From: Chitinophaga varians
GTDB lineage: Bacteria > Bacteroidota > Bacteroidia > Chitinophagales > Chitinophagaceae
Assembly (NCBI RefSeq): GCF_012641275.1
Contig: NZ_JABAIA010000003.1
Location: forward strand, 186,001-250,000
Length of the DNA: 64,000 bases
Reading direction: 5' to 3'
The translations under genes were made by a program, and so were the position numbers. Below are positions 25,521 through 34,433 of the stretch, piece after piece. Position 1 is the stretch's first letter. Every line of letters starts with the position of its first letter. The notes below the pieces were generated by a model. That model had not been told where the DNA came from, did no database searches, and saw only the letters and a program-made list of their open reading frames with translations.

Positions 25521-26582
25521 ATGATGACAGATGAACAACGCCTGAACGAACTGATCACTGCCCGGCTGGCCGGCACCATCGATGCGGATGGAGCGGCTGA
25601 GCTGGAATCCCTGTTGCGGTCATGTCCCGAACAACAGGCCACTATTGCCTTACTGGAACGGTACTGGGAGGCGGTCCCCGTAGCGGCCACGCCGCCCGCA
25701 GACATTTTCCGGCAAATCATGGCCGTGGCAGAGCCGGCCCACTCATCTCCCGGAAAAATTACAACAAAAGACTCCCGGGGGCTGAAGTCATGGATATTAT
25801 GGGGAGCCGCAGCTGTGACCCTGCTGGGCATGTTCCTCTTATTCCGGCCTGGTGGCGACAGTCATCAGCAGATAGTGCGGACGGCCGACGGGGAACGGAA
25901 AACATTCCGCCTGGCAGATGCCAGTACCGTACACCTTAATGGCGGCAGCCAGTTACGCTGTGTGCTGACCGGCTCCCGCCGCGAACTGTGGCTGGAAGGA
26001 GAGGCCTATTTTGAAGTGGCGCCCGACCCGGCCAGGCCCTTCGTGGTACACGCTTCCGGGGTCAATATACACGCGCTGGGAACGGCTTTTAACGTAAAAG
26101 CCTATCACGGGCAGTCATCCTGTGAAACAACCCTGCTGGAAGGCGCCGTGGAAGTATATGCCGACAAAACCCCCGACAGCAGGATACGGTTGCGGCCCTA
26201 CGAAAAAGTATCGCTGGACGCTACCGCGTCGATCGCGGCGCCGGTGAAAAAAATAAACCTGAAAACCATACACGCCGGCCCACCCGCACAAACCAACGTC
26301 GCTGCGCCACTGGCCGACACCAGCCTGACAGAAACGGCCTGGGTAAACAACCGGCTGCAATTTGACGAGATCGACTTCGAAGAGCTGGCACGGCTGCTGC
26401 AACGCTGGTACGGCGTACATATCACCTTCCGGGATGAAAAACCAAAGCACTATATCTTCAGCGGCGCCTTTGCCGGCGAAACCGTCACCCAGGCATTGGA
26501 TGCCATGCAGTTGATTGAAGATTTCCGCTATGAAGTACAGGGCAATACAATTACCATATTTGGCACGTCAACTAAAAAATAA
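25521..26582 (+). CDS. FecR-family anti-sigma factor
   Basis: 353-aa single-pass inner-membrane regulator. Cytoplasmic sigma-binding part at 1-85, membrane segment near 88-110 (WILWGAAAVTLLGMFLLF), FecR domain with TVHLNGGSQLRCV and LWLEGEAYFEVAPDPARPF and GTAFNVKAY, and a C-terminal DUF4974 region (FDEIDFEELARLLQRWYGVHI). Between a sigma gene and an STN-SusC gene on the same strand. The 168-bp gap to susC contains a terminator on the opposite strand. Confidence 0.95.
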   Translation: MMTDEQRLNELITARLAGTIDADGAAELESLLRSCPEQQATIALLERYWEAVPVAATPPADIFRQIMAVAEPAHSSPGKITTKDSRGLKSWILWGAAAVTLLGMFLLFRPGGDSHQQIVRTADGERKTFRLADASTVHLNGGSQLRCVLTGSRRELWLEGEAYFEVAPDPARPFVVHASGVNIHALGTAFNVKAYHGQSSCETTLLEGAVEVYADKTPDSRIRLRPYEKVSLDATASIAAPVKKINLKTIHAGPPAQTNVAAPLADTSLTETAWVNNRLQFDEIDFEELARLLQRWYGVHITFRDEKPKHYIFSGAFAGETVTQALDAMQLIEDFRYEVQGNTITIFGTSTKK

Positions 26583-26632
26583 GCTGCAAAAACCGTTATG
26601 AATCAGTAAAAACAAACAGTAGAACATCACAG

Positions 26633-26666
26633 AAAAAAAACAGGAAATGCTACTAACATTTCCTGT
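26633..26666 (-). terminator. Intrinsic terminator on the strand opposite susC
   Basis: ACAGGAAATG (26640-26649) and CATTTCCTGT (26657-26666) form a perfect 10-bp stem with a 7-nt loop. On the minus strand the stem is followed by a run of eight T (plus-strand A run 26633-26640); on the plus strand there is no T-run. No minus-strand protein gene ends here, so it most likely ends a short antisense RNA. Confidence 0.75.
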
Positions 26667-26737
26667 AATTCCAGGTAAAGAAACAATGCATATCCCCTTT
26701 GGCCGGGCGGACAGGGCATTGTTATTTTCTCACCCAT
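26634..26737 (-). ncRNA. Candidate antisense RNA to the susC leader
   Basis: Predicted transcript of about 100 nt, from a -7 box TACATTTG (26750-26743, minus strand, directly abutting the SusC ATG at 26751) to the terminator at 26666-26633. It would be antisense to the leader of the STN-SusC message. The -33 element is weak or absent, so the 5' end is uncertain. The same layout is seen at two other FecR-SusC gaps in this window. Confidence 0.4.
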
Positions 26738-26750
26738 CATCACAAATGTA

Positions 26751-29700
26751 ATGCAAAATGTCAACCAATCGCGTTGCCGCCGGCGAAGAACGGCGGTACT
26801 AAAGCCTCTAGTCATTATGAAGCTGTCTTTTGTTATTGTTTTATTGTCCTGCCTGCAGGTGACCGCCACCGGCTACTCCCAGCGCCGGGTGTCGCTGTCG
26901 GTGAAGGATACGGAAATCAAAAAGGTGCTGGACCGTATCTCCGGGCAGACAGACGTCCGTTTCCTGTACAGCGACCGCAAAGTGGACCTGCACCGGAAAG
27001 TCAGTCTGCATGCGGACGATGAGCCATTGCCGGCGCTGCTGGACAAACTGCTGGCCGGTAGCGGATTTACCTATAAAGAACTGGAAAATAAACTGGTGGT
27101 CATCATCCCCGAAAACTCCGGATGGGAAAACATCCAGGTAAAAGGAAAAGTGACCGGCGTGGATGACGGCAGCCCACTGCCCGGCGTAACGGTACAGGTG
27201 AAAGGTACTGCCATCGGTACGGTGACGGATGAAAACGGCAATTTTCAGCTCAACGCGCCCGCCGGCGGCATACTGCTATTCCGCTACGTAGGGTACGACC
27301 AGTTGGAGCTGCCCGTGAAAGGCAGCATGCAGGTACAGCTGAAAAAATCTTCCAGCGCACTCTCCGAAGTGGTAGTGGTAGGTTACGGTACCACGCAGAA
27401 GAAAGACCTCACCGGCTCTGTGGTGAGCGTCACCCCCAAAGATTTTAACAAAGGCATCATCAGCAACCCGGTACAGGTACTACAGGGCAAAGTAGCCGGT
27501 CTGGTGATCAGCAAGCCCGGTGGTAATCCCAACGGAAAAATCAGCATCCGGCTGAGAGGCGCTTCCTCTCTGTCGGCCAGCAGCCAGCCGCTGTTTGTAG
27601 TGGACGGTATTCCCGGTATCGACATCAACGTGGTGCCGCCGGACGATATCGTGTCCATCGATGTGCTGAAAGATGCTTCTGCGGCAGCGATATACGGTTC
27701 CCGTGGGGCCAACGGCGTTATTATTGTCACCACCCGCCGTGGTAAAGAAGGCGCTCCCCAGGTGTCTTATAGCGGTTACGTGGGCTTCGACCAGATCGCC
27801 AATACTTACGATGTGCTCAATGCTTCCCAATACCGTCAATACCTGAAGGACAATAATATCGACCCTAATGGTTTTGATCTCGGTTCCAGCACTAACTGGC
27901 AAAAAGCTATTTCCCGTACAGGCGTGAGCCACAACCACAACCTCTCCATGGGCGGCGGTAAAGACAATACCCGCTACAGCGCTTCAGTGAACTACCTCAA
28001 CAACGAAGGTGCGATCATTAACTCCGGACTGGAACGTATCATCGGCCGTATCACACTCGACCAGGGTATCTTCGATAACCGGTTGCGTATAGGCCTGTCC
28101 ATGAACTATGTAGGAGAGAAGAACCGCTACCAGGGCCTGAACCCCGACGATCAGGGAGATAACCGCCTCTGGGAACAGTCCATCGCCTATAATCCTACCG
28201 CTCCCATTTATAAACCCGATGGCACCTATTTCGAAAAACTCGATATCAACGATAACTACAACCCGGTAGCACTGGCCAACCAGATCAAACATCAGCGTGC
28301 ATTCAATAAATTTATCGGATCTGCCAAGATCACCTATGATATCACCAAAAACCTGACCTACGATTTGTTATTGGGACTGGAAAGAGCTTCCGCCGACAGA
28401 GGCATGTACTATTCCAAAAAGTCTCCGGTGATTGAAGGCGCCGGTAGCAACGGCACCGCCACCCGGGAATCCAAAACCTGGGACAACAAAACGCTGGAAA
28501 CCTATTTTACTTATGGCAAACAATGGAAGCAGCACAACCTGAAAGTGACCGCCGGTTATTCCTATCAGAATTTCTTCAGCAACTCCATGAATGCCGGCAA
28601 TACGCAGTTCGTATCCGATATTTTCGGCTACAACAACCTCGGTGCCGGACAGGCCGATCTGCCTACTGTTGGCTCCGGGGCAGGAGAGAATGCTCTGGTG
28701 TCTTTCATTGGCCGCGCTTTCTACAGCTACCATGACAAATACCTGCTTACCGGTACAGTGCGTCGTGACGGTTCCACCCGTTTCGGTAAAGACAAAAAAT
28801 GGGGCACCTTCCCGTCTGCCTCTTTCGCCTGGCGCATGACACAGGAACCCTTCCTCTCCGGCGCCACCTGGCTGGAAGATCTTAAACTACGTGTAGGCTA
28901 TGGCGTTACCGGCAACCAGGAAATCGAAAACTATAAATCCCCGCTGACGTACAGTCCGGGAGGTAAAGTGCTGGATAACGGCCGTTGGGTGACGTCCTAT
29001 GTCATCGGACAAAATGAAAACCCCAATCTCCGCTGGGAATCTACCGCGCAGTTCAATGCCGGCATCGACTTCAGCATATTCAAAGGGCGTCTGACCGGTA
29101 CCATCGAATATTACGACAAACGCACCAAAGACCTGTTGTTTAACTATAACGTGCCTTCACCGCCGTACCTGTTCCCTACCATCCTGGCCAACGTAGGCCA
29201 GATCAGCAACAAAGGCGTAGAACTGTCGCTCAGCGCAGGCGTGGTCCAGCGGAAAGATTTCAGCTGGGGCGTGTCTTTCAATATCTCCCGTAACTATAAC
29301 GAGATACTGTCTATCGCAAACGACCAGTTCAAAAGCGACGCTATTTACGCCGGTACCGTGGGCGCCCGCGGCCTAACCGCCGTACAGATCGTGAAGGTGG
29401 TGCCGGGTTATTCCATCGGTACGTTTTACATTCCGCAGTTCAACGGCGTAGATGCCAACGGTAACCAGCAGTTCAAAGACCTGGACGGCAACGGTTCCTT
29501 CGACTTCCGCAGCGACAGCCGCGTAGCAGGTAACGGTCTGCCTAAATACCAGGCTGGTCTTGCCAACACATTCCGCTATAAAAATTTCGATCTCAATTTC
29601 CTGTTACGAAGCCTGTTCGGCTACCAGATCTTCAATGCTACAGAACTGGTGCTCAGCGACCGTTTCAGCCGCATGCCCGGAAGGAACATCATCGCCAAAT

Positions 29701-29990
29701 ATGCCAACAGCAATATCCGAGGCACGTATGTGTCTGACCGCTTCATCGAAAACGGCGCGTTCCTGCGTTTGGACAACTTCACCCTGGGCTATAACATCCC
29801 AGCGGCCAACAGTAAGTGGTTCGCCAATCCGAGGGTTTACATCTCCGGACAGAACCTCTTTGTCCTGACGGCCTATTCCGGTCTGGACCCTGAACTGCCT
29901 ATTGACGGCCTCGCGCCTGGCATTGATAACAGGAACGTATATCCGAAAACACGCTCTCTCGCAGTGGGCTTTACGGTGAACTTTAAATAA
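26751..29990 (+). CDS. SusC-type TonB-dependent transducer with STN domain
   Basis: 1079-aa outer-membrane transporter. Signal region MKLSFVIVLLSCLQVTATG preceded by 22 basic residues, as in other STN-SusC proteins; STN domain at about 45-115 (RRVSLSVKDTEIKKVLDRI, then LEDKL-like LPALLDKLLAGSGFTYKEL); regulatory beta-sandwich at about 125-200; TonB-box-like SEVVVVGYGTTQKKD; plug with IRLRGASSLSASSQPLFVVDG and AIYGSRGANGVIIVTT; barrel thereafter. Start at 26751 is the longest plausible; 26817 is the alternative. Signals to the FecR/sigma pair directly upstream, and susD follows after 5 bp. Confidence 0.95.
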   Translation: MQNVNQSRCRRRRTAVLKPLVIMKLSFVIVLLSCLQVTATGYSQRRVSLSVKDTEIKKVLDRISGQTDVRFLYSDRKVDLHRKVSLHADDEPLPALLDKLLAGSGFTYKELENKLVVIIPENSGWENIQVKGKVTGVDDGSPLPGVTVQVKGTAIGTVTDENGNFQLNAPAGGILLFRYVGYDQLELPVKGSMQVQLKKSSSALSEVVVVGYGTTQKKDLTGSVVSVTPKDFNKGIISNPVQVLQGKVAGLVISKPGGNPNGKISIRLRGASSLSASSQPLFVVDGIPGIDINVVPPDDIVSIDVLKDASAAAIYGSRGANGVIIVTTRRGKEGAPQVSYSGYVGFDQIANTYDVLNASQYRQYLKDNNIDPNGFDLGSSTNWQKAISRTGVSHNHNLSMGGGKDNTRYSASVNYLNNEGAIINSGLERIIGRITLDQGIFDNRLRIGLSMNYVGEKNRYQGLNPDDQGDNRLWEQSIAYNPTAPIYKPDGTYFEKLDINDNYNPVALANQIKHQRAFNKFIGSAKITYDITKNLTYDLLLGLERASADRGMYYSKKSPVIEGAGSNGTATRESKTWDNKTLETYFTYGKQWKQHNLKVTAGYSYQNFFSNSMNAGNTQFVSDIFGYNNLGAGQADLPTVGSGAGENALVSFIGRAFYSYHDKYLLTGTVRRDGSTRFGKDKKWGTFPSASFAWRMTQEPFLSGATWLEDLKLRVGYGVTGNQEIENYKSPLTYSPGGKVLDNGRWVTSYVIGQNENPNLRWESTAQFNAGIDFSIFKGRLTGTIEYYDKRTKDLLFNYNVPSPPYLFPTILANVGQISNKGVELSLSAGVVQRKDFSWGVSFNISRNYNEILSIANDQFKSDAIYAGTVGARGLTAVQIVKVVPGYSIGTFYIPQFNGVDANGNQQFKDLDGNGSFDFRSDSRVAGNGLPKYQAGLANTFRYKNFDLNFLLRSLFGYQIFNATELVLSDRFSRMPGRNIIAKYANSNIRGTYVSDRFIENGAFLRLDNFTLGYNIPAANSKWFANPRVYISGQNLFVLTAYSGLDPELPIDGLAPGIDNRNVYPKTRSLAVGFTVNFK

Positions 29991-29995
29991 ACAAG

Positions 29996-31495
29996 ATGAT
30001 CATGAAAACAACAATCTTCAAATATACCTTACTGGCAGGCATGGCCTGTACCGTCTTCAGTTGTACCAAGCTGGACGAAACCTTCTACGACCGTGGCACA
30101 GATGACAACTTCCTCAAAACAGAAGATGAGCTCAACGCCTTCGCCAACGGTGCTTACGCCAATATGCGCAGCTACCGTGACGCCTATTGGAAAATGAATG
30201 AAGTCACTACCGACGAGACCACGGTGCCTTCCCGCGGCGCCGACTGGAACGAAGGTGGCCTGTGGCGCGTGCTGATCAGTCACCAGTTTCCGGTAACGCA
30301 TCAGTATATCAACGATATGTGGAACAGCATCTACCAGAATGGCGTAAACCCTGTCAACGCCATCCTGCAAAAGCTCGACCAGTCCACTATCCAGTTGCCC
30401 ACCAAAGACCAGATCAAGGCGCAGATGAAAGTGCTGCGTGCCTTTCACTATTATCTGGCCATGGACGCATTCGGCAATATCCCCATCGTGACTTCCTTCA
30501 GCCAGGCGGAGCCGCCTAAAAACACGCCCAGGGCGCAGGCCTTTACATTCATTGAAAAAGAGATACTGGACAATATCCAGGCGTTACCCGCAGAACTGAA
30601 CACTAAAAACTACGGTAAAGTGACCAAAGGCATGGGCTTCATGCTGCTGGCACGTTTGTATGCTAACGCTGAAGTATATACCGGAACGCCGCGCTGGAAT
30701 GACTGTATTCGTATGTGCGATTCCGTTACCAAACAAGGCTATCAGCTGGAGGCGGACTATTTCGCCAATTTCTCCACGCATAACGAGTCATCGAAGGAGA
30801 ATATCTTCGTTGTCCCTTATGACGCCATCAACGCCAAAGGCATGATGCTGCACTATCTCACGCTGCATTACAACAACCGCTATACTTACGGTCTGCCTAG
30901 CTCGCCATGGAACGGCTGGTGTACGCTCAAAGCACATTATGAATCCTATGACAATGACGATAAACGTAAAACCATGTTCCTGGTAGGGCAGCAATATGCG
31001 CAGGATGGCACGCCGCTGAAGACAGAACAGGGCGCTCCGCTGGCTTTCACCCCGGAGATCAATGACCTTGCCAACGCCACCCAGACAGAAGGCGTACGCA
31101 TCGTTAAATATGAAATTGAGAAGAACACCCCCTATGCCGATCAGGACAATGACCTTGTGATTTTCCGTTATGCTGACGCGCTCATGCTGAAAGCAGAATG
31201 CCTGTTACGTACCGGTCAGGCTGGTCCGGCACTCGCCTTGGTGAACGAAGTGCGTGCCCGCAACTTCGCGGTGGCCAAGCCGCTGCTGACCCTGACGCTC
31301 GACGATTTGCTGGCGGAGAGAGGCCGGGAGTTTATCTGGGAAGGTTGCCGCCGGCAGGACCTTATCCGTTTCGGCAAATGGAGCGGCGAATGGCAGTTCC
31401 ACCCGGCAGATGCGGAGTTCAGGAAGTTGTTTCCTATTCCACAGGCGCAGCTGGATGCGAATCCGAATTTGCAGCAAAATCCGGGGTATAAATAG
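29996..31495 (+). CDS. RagB/SusD-family outer-membrane lipoprotein
   Basis: 499-aa SusD homologue with a lipoprotein signal ending VFSC. C-terminal RagB/SusD features are intact (DALMLKAECLLRTGQAGPAL, NEVRARNF, GREFIWEGCRRQDLIRFGKW, KLFPIPQAQLDANPNL). Starts 5 bp after the STN-SusC stop; two closely spaced ATGs (29996 and 30002) are possible. A strong terminator follows at 31517-31557, so the operon ends here without a catabolic enzyme. Confidence 0.95.
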   Translation: MIMKTTIFKYTLLAGMACTVFSCTKLDETFYDRGTDDNFLKTEDELNAFANGAYANMRSYRDAYWKMNEVTTDETTVPSRGADWNEGGLWRVLISHQFPVTHQYINDMWNSIYQNGVNPVNAILQKLDQSTIQLPTKDQIKAQMKVLRAFHYYLAMDAFGNIPIVTSFSQAEPPKNTPRAQAFTFIEKEILDNIQALPAELNTKNYGKVTKGMGFMLLARLYANAEVYTGTPRWNDCIRMCDSVTKQGYQLEADYFANFSTHNESSKENIFVVPYDAINAKGMMLHYLTLHYNNRYTYGLPSSPWNGWCTLKAHYESYDNDDKRKTMFLVGQQYAQDGTPLKTEQGAPLAFTPEINDLANATQTEGVRIVKYEIEKNTPYADQDNDLVIFRYADALMLKAECLLRTGQAGPALALVNEVRARNFAVAKPLLTLTLDDLLAERGREFIWEGCRRQDLIRFGKWSGEWQFHPADAEFRKLFPIPQAQLDANPNLQQNPGYK

Positions 31496-31516
31496 TTGAG
31501 ATGGCAGATAAGCAGG

Positions 31517-31557
31517 AAGGCCTTGGCGATGGTTGATCGCTAAGGCCTTTCGTTTTT
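31517..31557 (+). terminator. Intrinsic terminator after the second sigma-controlled SusCD operon
   Basis: AAGGCCTT-GGCGAT pairs with ATCGC-TAAGGCCTT (31517-31530 with 31536-31549), followed by CGTTTTT. Confidence 0.85.
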
Positions 31558-31642
31558 AAGGCGGATATCATCAGATTATTTTTATATCTTCCTTTTATAA
31601 TCTTCCAATGCAAGCAGTAGTTTTTCTAAAAATAGAAACGTG

Positions 31643-31792
31643 ATGAGAAAAATATATTCTGTTACCGTATGCTTATTTGCTTGTTTGACGGCGTCCGGCC
31701 AGGTGGCGGTCAATAGGGAGTCGAAAGACTCAACTAATATTTCCTATCATGCACTTCGTAAGTATTGTTCTGATAGGGCATTAAAACTGTAA
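31643..31792 (+). pseudogene. 49-aa secreted-protein stub
   Basis: Short frame from ATG 31643 to TAA 31792. It encodes a convincing signal peptide (MRKIYSVTVCLFACLTASGQ) but only about 29 residues after it. The most likely reading is the 5' remnant of a secreted protein, such as an immunity gene, truncated by recombination at the left edge of the RHS island; a genuine secreted micropeptide cannot be ruled out. Confidence 0.45.
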
Positions 31793-31821
31793 TGTAGTTA
31801 AGAAGCCCAAAAATAGCGACA

Positions 31822-32370
31822 GTGAAAATAATTTTTATATTATTCAGTTTGCTGGCTTTTATAACCAGCTCGGCGCAGGTAGATACCTTGGTGGTGAGGG
31901 AAAAGCGTGGTTTTTTATTTCTATCTGCAAGTAATTATATGTATGATTATGATGGAAGGCAGAATGAAATCAGGCTTTTGGGTTTTCATGACTTCTTTTT
32001 TCCTGCAGATCGTAATTTTGATGAGTTGGATAGTTTAATTGTGAAGCCTGTGCTGAAAGATGGATTAAGAGTTGATTTTTTTGAAAAAAGGCAAGCGATT
32101 AAAAAAGAAGCACTTGAAGTTTTTTGCTCTGATACAACTGGGTGTTACGGTTTTGAGAAATTTTACATCATTCCTGTGGTTGTTACTTATAAACAATATA
32201 AAGATTTTGAACCTTTAATATGTAATAGACCAGTATATGAATTACTGGTTGACAATAAGCATTTATTGAGGTTTGAATATCTTTCTCAAGCCATTACGAT
32301 CTCTTTTATTCAAGAAAATCAAGTCTTGACAATTGGAAAAGGGAAGGTTGGTATTGGGAGAGGTAAGTAG
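31822..32370 (+). CDS. Secreted protein, candidate orphan immunity protein
   Basis: 182-aa exported protein starting at GTG (31822), with signal peptide MKIIFILFSLLAFITSSAQ. The mature domain is rich in aromatic and charged residues (FLFLSASNYMYDYDG, GFHDFFFPADRNFDEL, YGFEKFYIIPVVVTYKQY) and does not match a family I know. Low GC compared with the neighbouring SusCD genes, position at the edge of the RHS island and an export signal make an orphan immunity gene plausible. Directly behind its stop is a repeat copy (32373-32460) that matches the 3' end and downstream flank of the immunity candidate at 34434-34931. Confidence 0.6.
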   Translation: MKIIFILFSLLAFITSSAQVDTLVVREKRGFLFLSASNYMYDYDGRQNEIRLLGFHDFFFPADRNFDELDSLIVKPVLKDGLRVDFFEKRQAIKKEALEVFCSDTTGCYGFEKFYIIPVVVTYKQYKDFEPLICNRPVYELLVDNKHLLRFEYLSQAITISFIQENQVLTIGKGKVGIGRGK

Positions 32371-32372
32371 AT

Positions 32373-32460
32373 GATTTAACGTGCTTTGAACTGTAAAATA
32401 TGGAAAACGCATGGCACGTAGAATACTCCGGGGAGATATTTATTCTGTATGGAGCATTTG
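32373..32460 (+). repeat. Direct repeat copy 1 flanking the truncated RHS cassette
   Basis: About 88 bp resembling 34908-34993. Shared blocks include TGCTTTGA, TGTARAATA and ATATTTATTCTRTATRGAG, then AGCATTTG. Copy 1 contains a short frame reading VDDLTCFEL-stop, matching the C-terminus VDLKCFEL-stop of the gene at 34434-34931, so it is a remnant of a second copy of that gene end. Confidence 0.65.
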
Positions 32461-32693
32461 TAGTATACTAAAAAATAATAGGATGAAATATCCGGTGTTT
32501 ACATGTGTTTAATCCTGCTTTGTTGTCTTCCTCTTGTTGGCAATGCCCGGCATATTGTGCCTGCTAAAACGAGAACACTATTTAATTGAGAGTGAAGGAG
32601 GAGTTTTATATTTTTAGATACCCTATTTAGATAATATTTGATATTTTTATTATCAAATATTCCGTTTTCAATTGTTGCCCAAGAATAATACCT
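32461..32693. promoter_or_regulatory. Leader region of the truncated RHS gene, with inverted repeat
   Basis: The last about 90 bp match the leader of the full-length RHS gene (38590-38667), including the block TTGCCCAAGAATAATACC directly before the ATG. Copy 1 carries a perfect inverted repeat ATATTTGATA/TATCAAATAT (32634-32643 with 32651-32660), absent in the other copy. No protein gene is credible in this stretch. Confidence 0.5.
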
Positions 32694-33809
32694 ATGAGAG
32701 AAAGAACTCAACGTAGCTTCGCCCAAATTTCTGCGTTTTTATTGTTTATAGCTATATTATCCGGTAGCCAGCTGGTCTCCGGCCAGCAGCCCGGTGGCGG
32801 CGGATTGCCCGCCGCGACGCCGGAAAACATCCCTGGCGCCTATACGAATCCCACCGTCAACTATATCCGGACCTGGGAGCCAGTCAAACCGCTGACAGAT
32901 CCCACTGCAGTAATGGCCCAGACAAATCCGACAGCCGATGTAAGACAGATTACGCAATACTTTGATGGCCTTGGTCGACCTTTGCAGACGGTGGCCAAAG
33001 ACATAGGTGGCAAGGGCGGAGACATGGTAACCCCGGTGGTATACGATGCCTTTGGACGGGAACAGTTTAAGTATCTGCCCTATACGGGAGCCGCCACCGA
33101 CGGCAAGTTCAAAACGACGGCGTTTGGCGATCAGGACCAGTTTTACCGGAATTCTGGCAAGTATACCGGAGAACGGATATTTTACAGCAAGACAGAATTT
33201 GAGGCTTCGCCGTTGAACCGGGTGCTGAAAACTTATGCTACGGGCGACAGCTGGGCCACTAAACCAGTAACGCTTCAATACCTCGTTAACACAGTCGCCG
33301 ACTCTGTGCGTATCTGGAACATAGATGCTGCCGGACAGTTATCTGTAACAGTGACAACAGATGAAGACGGTGGCCAGGTGGCGGAATATAAAGACAAATC
33401 CGGCCGGGTGGTACTTAAAAAAGTCCGGGCAGCCGGCAATACCTGTACGGCCCATATGGGATGGCTGTGTACCTATTATATCTATGACGATCTGAATAAC
33501 CTGCGTTTTGTGATCCCGCCGTTGGGCGTGGAGAAGATCATCGGTAGCTGGAATACAGCTGCTATCGCAGATGGTCTTTGTTTTCAGTATAGCTACGATG
33601 GGAGAAAGCGAATGATCACCAAAAAGGGCCCTGGTGCGGGCGTTGTGGAAATGGTGTATGATGTGCGTGACCGGCTGGTATTTACCAGAGATGCCAACCA
33701 GCGAGCGTTGAACCAGTGGTTGGTGACCTTCTATGATGATCTGAACCGTCCGGTGGAGACGGCGCTTTATAACAGGGATATCTCGCGGGAGGCTTTACAG
33801 ATTATGTGA
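32694..33809 (+). pseudogene. Truncated RHS protein (signal peptide plus DUF6443 N-terminal part)
   Basis: 371-aa product that is nearly identical to the first about 380 residues of the 1488-aa RHS protein at 38668. It has the signal peptide, the proline-rich PGGGGLPAATP segment and the DUF6443 region (ADVRQITQYFDGLGRPLQT, YDAFGREQFKYLPY). After SREALQ, where the full gene continues with the YD-repeat body, the sequence jumps to a toxin tip in another frame and stops at TGA 33807-33809. Thus the whole repeat body and core are missing. It also lacks 11 residues (NPVSPGAYAAG in the full protein), a 33-bp loss between short GCYGCCGGA repeats. The product is probably non-functional as an RHS shell. 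Confidence 0.8.
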
Positions 33810-34432
33810 TAAAAACCAGCCAAAATAAAACTGTTGGTTACAACACGAAGACAGGAACTACAGAAAAAATAAAGACAGATGGAATTTCAGCAAGGGAAAG
33901 ATCGGCTGCTATGGCGTTTGTGAAAAAAAATTCCGGAAATACAGCTGAATTTGATGCCAGCGCCTCTGTTTACAATAGTTTCGTTGAGTTGCTGTCAGCC
34001 GGAGTTCGAAGTAAAATGTCAAGTATTGTTGATGCGGATGATGGCTCCGGTGGCACAAGCGATGCAAATAATCAGGAGCATGGAGGACAGATCCGGGAGA
34101 TAAGAGATGAGGCAGGAAAACCTACTGGCAATACGGAAGTTGTGCAATCTCCTTCTTCCCCGGTAAGTGATCCAACCAACAATAGTGCTGTAACGATCAC
34201 ACATACTATTGATGTAAGAACAAAGTCGCTTTTTCATAGTCATCCCAGTGGCGCAAAAGAAAATAGCTCTTTCGTTCAAGGGCCATCGGTACAAGATATA
34301 AATGGTGCTACTGATAAGAAAGGTAATCCTATCGCAAATTACCAGTTCGGAATGTCTAAAAGTGCTGGCCAAAAGGTGTATATCTATTCCACAAATGGGG
34401 TTAAGGCAATTTTACCTAAAAGTGCTTGGTAA
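33806..34432 (+). CDS. Orphan RHS toxin tip, JAB/MPN-like metalloprotease domain
   Basis: 208-aa frame with GTG start overlapping the RHS stop by 4 bp (GTGA). The N-terminal part (DYVIKTSQNKTVGYNT in the extended frame) looks like the linker behind an RHS core. The C-terminal part carries HSHPSG followed by PSVQD and then KVYIYSTNGV, the arrangement of the JAB-like toxin domain in which HxH and SxxD ligate zinc. It is a C-terminal effector domain detached from its RHS body by the deletion that truncated the upstream gene. Expression would need re-initiation. The cognate immunity candidate starts 1 bp after its stop. Confidence 0.65.
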   Translation: MIKTSQNKTVGYNTKTGTTEKIKTDGISARERSAAMAFVKKNSGNTAEFDASASVYNSFVELLSAGVRSKMSSIVDADDGSGGTSDANNQEHGGQIREIRDEAGKPTGNTEVVQSPSSPVSDPTNNSAVTITHTIDVRTKSLFHSHPSGAKENSSFVQGPSVQDINGATDKKGNPIANYQFGMSKSAGQKVYIYSTNGVKAILPKSAW

Positions 34433-34433
34433 T

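Noticed and set aside
26627..26869. 80-codon minus-strand frame over the susC start
   Set aside because: No protein-like features; the region is better explained as an antisense RNA ending at 26633.
32499..32726. 75-codon minus-strand frame before the truncated RHS gene
   Set aside because: Lies across the conserved RHS leader and start codon; no homologous frame before the second RHS gene.
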